Source of the DNA: Hoplostethus atlanticus
Lineage: Eukaryota; Chordata; Actinopteri; Trachichthyiformes; Trachichthyidae
Direction of reading: 5' to 3'
NCBI GenBank assembly: GCA_034670405.1
Contig: JAXDDX010000090.1
Span: forward strand, 212,501-276,500
Length of the DNA stretch: 64,000 nucleotides
Shown here: piece by piece, positions 58,685-64,000 of the stretch
How the letters are laid out: each line of letters begins with the position of its first letter
Position numbering within the stretch: the stretch's first letter is position 1
Notes under the pieces: generated by a model
Databases searched by the model: none
What the model saw: only the letters and a program-made list of their open reading frames with translations
Told to the model about the DNA's origin: nothing
Position numbers and translations under genes: made by a program

Positions 58685-59180
58685 GCAGCAGCGTTGCAGT
58701 GAATCTATGTTGAGCATCTGAGCCAGCCAACGCCAGGATCAGGCTGGAGTGAGGGGGTTGGGCGGGGGGGGTGAATAAGACAAAAACTCTGCAATCTACA
58801 TGGCCCTCGCAACGCAATCTCACTGAATCTGGACTTCAGTGTTTACTACTGCTGCTGCAGTTTGGCTCCATCCCCAAGAGGAATTGTTTGGGGGGGGGGA
58901 TTAATCAGCCATCAACAATTACAGGACATGGTTTGATAAGAGGCACTACAACTCGAGTTCTATTGCTGGTTCTACTGTAACACATTCAAGCATGGAGCTG
59001 TGTGCAGTACTAAAGCAGAAAAGCATTGTAGGTAGTCTGATAGTCCATACCCCTGGGAGCCGTAGGGCCACTTCAGCTGTATGATAGTGGCGTAGAGGTG
59101 GATCATTCCGGACATCCTCTCCAGGAAGCTGTCCTGATCTTCGACGCCGGAGTCGCCCACTCGATAACCTACAATCCCGT
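58685..59180 (-). pseudogene. GLE1-like fragment, two exons and an intron
   Basis: GLE1 is an mRNA-export factor that activates the DDX19 helicase at the nuclear pore. On the minus strand 59180-59051 encodes [20 protein letters not shown], then [20 protein letters not shown], closely matching the vertebrate GLE1 C-terminal domain as I know it. A GTATGG donor follows (59050-59045), then a 307-base intron with a pyrimidine tract and CTCCAG acceptor (to 58744), then the next GLE1 exon (WRWLAQMLNI, and in another frame TATLL). Compared with the remembered family sequence, ~5 bases are missing before WRW and ~13 between LNI and TATLL, so the frame is broken twice. Homology stops after TATLL and before VGYRV. 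As the intron is kept, it is not a processed copy. I infer a duplicated or captured gene fragment. Confidence 0.7.
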
Positions 59181-59254
59181 TGAAGCGAGAGCCAGACATT
59201 TAAAATGGACCAAACACGGGGTTCCTAACAATATTCCTGATAATAACATCACCA

Positions 59255-60095
59255 AGGGGGTCTGAAAAGTCGCCAAGTTGGCAACACTGATGCCTTGCAT
59301 TACACTAGGCACTCGACACATCCCCCAGACCAATGGCATTATGTCAGGGTACTGCTAATTCAAAAGAGGGGCGTGGCCAACTGAGGCAGGGGAAGAGAGA
59401 AAAGCATTGTTCGTTAGAGCAATAAGTTAGCTAACTTAGCTAACATAGCTAGTCTGTTACTATCTTAACCTTACCTCTCTCATTATTGCTGACCTCTGCC
59501 TCCTTGCCCCATAAAGAACTTCATTACGTACAATCCACAAAAGAAAATATGGTTTTAGTGGCTTAAACTTGTGGTAAACAAAGCACTTTGAGTCGTGTCC
59601 CCATTCAATGCCCCCATTGAATTTGAGTGCGCGACAAAGACAAAGCTAACTTCACTGACAAGCGCTAACGTAGACCGCTGAATGGACACCAATTCGTAGT
59701 CCAACCACTAGCCAGACAGGAATAATGGCCACCCACCTTAGACCTCAGCCGTTGTACAAGTTATCGCCACCAAATTAACCACACTTATTCTTGAGAAGTT
59801 GTTGGGACGCGATGCAAAAACGTCTTGTTTTTCCATGATCGTTTTACTGGGGCCAAATATGAATGGGGCACGTGTCCCAGTAAACGGGATCTAACGACAC
59901 CCCTGACACCAACCTCTTGGGCTGGTCACTAGTTGTGGTTACCGCCTCCTGCTGGCCCAAAAACAAAGCGTTTTGAGTGTAGCATGGCAAAGGCAGAGCT
60001 GAGCAATGCAGCAGAGTCAGGGATTAGAGGCTGAGCTCAAGGCAGCTGATCTGACATAGAGAGCCTTTCACTGGGGCCCCCTGCTATAGCAACCT
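59255..60095. other. Gene-free stretch, repeat-like edge at 59262-59292
   Basis: GAAAAGTCGCCAAGTTGGCA then ACACTGA is the complement of a phrase (AGTGTTGCCAACTTGGCGAC) that I associate with a common fish DNA element. It lies ~85 bases from the GLE1-like exon. 59839-59886 has an imperfect hairpin (GTTTTACTGGGGC and CCCAGTAAAC). No exons. Confidence 0.4.
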
Positions 60096-60101
60096 CTAAA
60101 G

Positions 60102-60175
60102 CTTTTTACACGCACACGCACATGCACACGCGTGCACACACACACGCGCGCACACACGCGCACACACACACAGCT
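60102..60175. repeat. (CA)n/(CG)n mixed alternating tract
   Basis: CACACGCGTGCACACACACA and CGCGCGCACAC segments, an almost pure alternating purine-pyrimidine run. Confidence 0.9.
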
Positions 60176-60264
60176 TCCTCGGTGCAGTTGGACTAGAGCA
60201 GCAAGCACCAGGCTGGAATGCTGAAACCCTACTGTGGAGAATTGATTGGAATGTTGTGCAGGCA

Positions 60265-60705
60265 GACTGTGTGTGTGTGTGTGTACGTACGTGTGCGTGC
60301 ATGCGTGCATGAGTGTGTGTGTGATGTTGATGTATGTTGGGGTATGTACAAAGACAGCATACTTATTTTTTCTCTGTGATAAGCTCTGCTCCCTGCATCA
60401 CAACAGATAGTACTATTCCTCATTCATTGCCTTGCTCTACTCACATTATTAATATGTGCAACATATGTGCTGTCTCCATCTACGCGTGTGTGTGTGTGCA
60501 CGCATACCAGTGTATATGTTTGTGTTTGTGCACATGCCTGCCTGTATGAGTATCTGTGTGTTGTTTGCATGTATCTATGTGTGATTGTGTGTGTGTATGT
60601 CTGCATGTGCATACCAGTGTATATTTGTGTTTGAGTCTGTGTGCGTGTGTGTGTGTGTGTGTGATAGAGAGAATGTGTGGATGTATGCATGTATGTACAT
60701 CAGTT

Positions 60706-60750
<45 letters not shown>

Positions 60751-60772
60751 ACGTACGGTATGTGTATATCAT

Positions 60773-60810
<38 letters not shown>

Positions 60811-60864
60811 ATGTGCATACCAGTGTGTATTTTTGTGTTTTGAGTCTGTGTGCATATATGTCTG

Positions 60865-60910
<46 letters not shown>

Positions 60911-60912
60911 CG
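60265..60912. repeat. Compound (GT)n microsatellite cluster
   Basis: Six or more GT runs (60267-60325, 60484-60500, 60640-60662, 60710-60750, 60775-60809, 60869-60909) separated by partly duplicated units containing ATACCAGTGTATAT and GAGTCTGTGTGC. The spacers recur at about 60505, 60611 and 60817, so a larger unit of ~100-200 bases has been tandemly copied. All frames here are Cys/Val or His/Thr artefacts. Confidence 0.85.
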
Positions 60913-61400
60913 ATAGTAGTCAATGTCACTGATACAGTCAGACCAGATAGGCCATCCTTGCTGCTTGTCCCTTCCCCCCATCCTGCCACCTCTCTTTCTC
61001 CCCATCCACCTATTTCTGTCACCATTTTCTGCCGTGGTAGTGTTTGGTCCATCGGCCGCAGGCTTCATCAGTGGATCAGAGGATGCTGCTCTCTCATATG
61101 GCTGCTAGGATAAAGGCAGCACTGTATCCTACAAAACCAATGATGATGTCAGCTTGTTATTGACTCTCCCAGGTCTGAATGACTGAGCAGAGGATAGGGG
61201 GTGGGGTGGAATCTATCTATTGCAGTGGAGGTGACTTGCCAGGCGCAAATGAGCTGTAGTGTGTGTCAGTGTGTGCGCAAGTGTGTGGTAGTGTGGGTTT
61301 CAGTGTGTGTTTCGGTGTGGGGGATGGGTGGGATCCTGCAGTCTTCGTTTCCGCAGACATAATCTGTCCCAGTCGCTGCACAGCTCTTAAATAGTTTACA

Positions 61401-61458
<58 letters not shown>

Positions 61459-62480
61459 CTTATGTAGAAAATGGATGATTCCATTTGAGTAGCGAGGCAG
61501 AGAGATGGATATAATGAGCATTAAGGCAAGAGAGAAGAAAAACAGAATGGACTAACAGTAATAGTGCAAGCCTATAATGGATGCCACTCTTGGTAAAAAA
61601 TGACCTCAGCTGCAAGCCCATGCTGCCTGCTATGTAGTGGACATATTAGGAGCATTATGAAGTGAGCAGCTGCAAAATTGTGGGGAAAAGAAAAATGTAA
61701 CATTTTACTACAGATTTGGTCCAATTCAGACTGTGTAAATTAGAGTTATTTTTTGGTCTCGCCTTCCTTTCCTTAAAGGTTTATTCCTAACCTTGGTTTC
61801 TTTTCTGCTGAGGCATTGGCTCAGAAACTTGCCCTTGGTTCACTAATATATAATATATATAAATCTGAAACAATATAGTATATAGTAATATATTTTTACC
61901 TAAATGAAACCAACGATTTTTTTTTTTTAGATGAGTTTCTTAACTGCTTTGTCACCACCAAGCCACTCTCTCTCTCCATTGCATTGAATCTGCGAATCTG
62001 TCACATGTGTACATGTCGATGGCGCCGACGAAGTTTGGAAAGCAACACAATGGAATCGACCCTTTGATCGTGCATATTTATGTCACCCAGGAGCCAGGAG
62101 ACACCGAGGCCGGAGATATTCCCACGACACAACCTTGCCTGCACAGCCTTGTCACCCGGAGAGGGATGACACGCCTTACCTGGAGTAAAACAGAGGAATG
62201 TCAGCTGTGTGATCCGGCTCTGCAAATAATAATGGAATCCTCTGGCGGATGCTTCCGTTTCCTCCCGTGGGTGTCAGGCAATTGACAGGAAGCAGATCGC
62301 AATCACAAAGCGGTGTCGGCGGTGGTGAAAAGTTTTGTTCTATATCGTATTTTTACGTTGTGACACACACTCCCTCCGGCCTTTGCTCATCCAATCAAAG
62401 AGCCTGAAATAAGCCCTGATTTGGAATGTTGGAATCAGGAGCAAGTCTGAATCTCTCCCATATTGATGACTGATATTAAT
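60913..62480. other. Gene-free stretch
   Basis: Apart from the CT array, no repeats recognised. The opposed frames at 62001-62285 have no recognisable domain. 61927-61938 is a T run. Confidence 0.4.
61406..61456. repeat. (CT)n microsatellite
   Basis: About 25 perfect CT units. Confidence 0.95.
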
Positions 62481-62484
62481 GTAT

Positions 62485-62665
62485 TTGTAGACTTTGCCTG
62501 CTGCTGCTGCAGACTATTTGGGAGGCTTGAGCATGAGCCATCACACGACCAATCACTCCATTTTGTCAACCGATGGTGAAAGCGCTCCCCACGGCGCAGC
62601 CTCATTTGTGGAAGTCAATCATAATCCATCGTGCGACATGAGTCACGCATGTTAGATGACCACCA
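62485..62665. promoter_or_regulatory. Candidate conserved non-coding element
   Basis: Low in simple repeats and dense in homeodomain-type words: TGATATTAATGTATTTG, GACCAATCACTCC, GTCAATCATAATCC, and TGAGTCACGC (AP-1/bZIP-like). This density in an otherwise repeat-rich region is suggestive only. There is no coding frame. Confidence 0.25.
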
Positions 62666-62669
62666 TGGG

Positions 62670-63640
62670 TGTTTTAGGTTTTGGGTTTTCCTCTCGCTAT
62701 CTCCTCTGTCTGTTCTTCTCTACCTCCCTCACTAGCTGTAATGACGTGTTTTTTCTCAATTTTTCAATTCTGAGCCGGGAAATATTCCGGGGGTAATATT
62801 TACGTTTCAGATTTTGAGATCCGATCTGTTTCCATCTGTCGCGTTTCTCCTGGCAATGAATCGCCGCCATTCAACTGGGAGTATTTTGAGTTTCAGCCGA
62901 AGCTAAACAGCCCAAATCCTAATCTGTACCCTGGATATATGTATGTCAGGCTTGTTCGTATGCGTGTCGTACTGAATAGACACTGAGGTCTTTTATCGTT
63001 GATGTCGTTTCCCCTCCTCGCCAGAAGACGACTTCCCTCTCTTTCGTCCTCCCACTTCTAGCGCTCTCTTTCACTCAGGAGAGTCTTTAGCTGTCTTGAG
63101 TTGGATTTCCTAGTTGTAAATGTTAATGTGTAGGGAGTCGAGCTGGGATCGATGCAGATATTAAAGCGACCGGTCTCTCTCTGTCTTATCGACCTGATGA
63201 GGCAGAACACACTCTCTCTCTTTCTCTCTCTCTCTCTCTCTTGACCTCCCCCAACTCCCTTGCCGAAGCGCACATTCAAGCAATTTCTTTCCCCTCTCCA
63301 TTTTTTCTCTCTCACACACACACCCCCACATTGCAAGCCCACACACTACATTCACGCAATATCTCTTCTTCTCGGTCTCTTCATCTCTGCCTGCCTCCTG
63401 AATAATTTAATCACTTATCTGCTGCAGCCGACCATGCTATTCCAGTCTCCGCCGTGGAGGTTAGATCATAGCTCAGTGGGCGCGCACAGCCATTACCGCG
63501 AGGTCTCATGAAGATGTATTATGGAGTCCTACTTTGTTAGGACCTTGTCATTGTCAGAGCACTAAATGTGCCAGAGGTGGAGTGAAGTATTGCACCTCCT
63601 CTTAAGTAGAGTAGTATAATTATGCTGGTGGCGATGGCGT
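62670..63640. other. Gene-free stretch
   Basis: CT run at 63210-63241 and CA run at 63314-63324. 63425-63560 is balanced single-copy-looking sequence. No exons. Confidence 0.4.
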
Positions 63641-63644
63641 TGCG

Positions 63645-63731
63645 GTATGACCGACACTGGGCTTTGGAAGGCCGGCGCTGATATATTGGGATCGAAGCCA
63701 ATAGCTGATATTTTGTGCCATTATTGAATGT
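63645..63731 (-). repeat. Dispersed 390-bp family, fragment
   Basis: The complement reads AAGACATTCAATAATGGCAC, AAAATATCAGCTATTGGC and ATATATCAGCGCCGGCC, the 3' part of the family. Confidence 0.6.
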
Positions 63732-64000
63732 CTTAAAGGACTACGTTTACTTTTTTGGGAGTTTGGCCCATTGGTCACCTTTCCCCAATATCTGACAAGA
63801 GGATTTCACTCCTGAAATTACGCTTGAATAAAATGAAAGTGCATTCATTTTGTTGATCTATCTCTATTTTGGCCTGGTAGGTTTAGACATGTGTCATTAA
63901 ATTTAACATCCAAGCGTAGAGATGATTTTGGTACCGTCACATATTGAGTAAAGTACGCAATGGGCCAAACTCTCCAAAAGTCAGTGTAGTCCTTTAAAAG
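63732..64000. mobile_element. Foldback MITE with ~42-bp TIRs
   Basis: 63732-63773 (CTTAAAGGACTACGTTTACT ... TTTGGCCCATTG) and 63958-64000 (CAATGGGCCAAACTCTCC ... TAGTCCTTTAAAAG) are imperfect inverted copies. The right end reaches the window edge, so a target duplication cannot be checked. The interior is non-coding. End sequence TTAAAGGACTA is of hAT-MITE style. Confidence 0.75.

Noticed and set aside
58572..58823. 83-codon minus-strand frame as a gene
   Set aside because: It crosses the intron end and the second GLE1-like exon in the wrong frame for most of it; only TATLL is in family register.

Overview
The window looks like gene-poor vertebrate nuclear DNA, almost certainly from a teleost (probably percomorph) fish. 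The evidence is a fish-type L2 LINE 3' end (AAAGCGTCTGCTAAATG with a TGTAAT tail, minus strand), a tRNA-headed SINE of the cichlid AFC type, Tc1/mariner relics, many cut-and-paste MITEs, LTR-like elements and very long CA/GT and CT/GA arrays. I find no intact host protein-coding gene, no rRNA or functional tRNA, and nothing prokaryotic (no operons, CRISPR or terminators). Almost all short open frames are chance frames, many of them running through microsatellites.

Layout: 1-16 kb is mostly single-copy-looking AT-rich DNA with copies of one ~390-bp dispersed MITE-like family (735, 1903, 7541, 8130), long GT, GA and CCAT arrays, and one AFC-like SINE at 14671-14995. 16.3-22.5 kb is a ~6-kb nested inverted repeat: degenerate ~140-bp minisatellite units face each other on the outside, ~0.85-1 kb arms lie inside them, the left arm is interrupted by a ~1-kb TIR transposon, and the centre holds a piggyBac-like 5' end and a 5'-truncated LINE with a long open reverse-transcriptase frame. 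22969-24902 is a 1.93-kb LTR-like unit with a TAGA target duplication. 25085-26032 is an L2 3' fragment with a fold-back at its 5' junction. 26-40 kb is largely simple repeats (a 21-bp minisatellite at 33.9-34.4 kb, an ACT array at 35.2 kb, CA and CT arrays), a deleted Tc1 relic at 29.5 kb and MITE pieces.

40-47 kb holds a second L2 3' end split by a Harbinger-like TIR element, then two near-identical mariner-like TIR elements in inverted orientation (42375-43367 and 45630-46593). The first of these sits inside a copy of the 390-bp family. 52-57 kb has an LTR-like unit (52543-53146), a full 390-bp family copy with 7-bp flanking duplications, a GC-rich solo LTR with CACCC duplications (55852-56470) and a decayed Tc1 transposase. 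58.7-59.2 kb, minus strand, contains the only host-gene homology I recognise: two GLE1-like exons separated by a 307-bp intron, with frame-breaking deletions, so a pseudogene fragment. 60-64 kb has large GT/CA arrays, possible conserved non-coding sequence near 62.5 kb and a foldback MITE at the end.

The elements do not form a pathway. What can be read is an order of insertion, given by nesting and empty-site comparisons. I found no new biological system that I would defend. The best leads are the GLE1 fragment, the nested inverted repeat and the recently mobile TIR pair.
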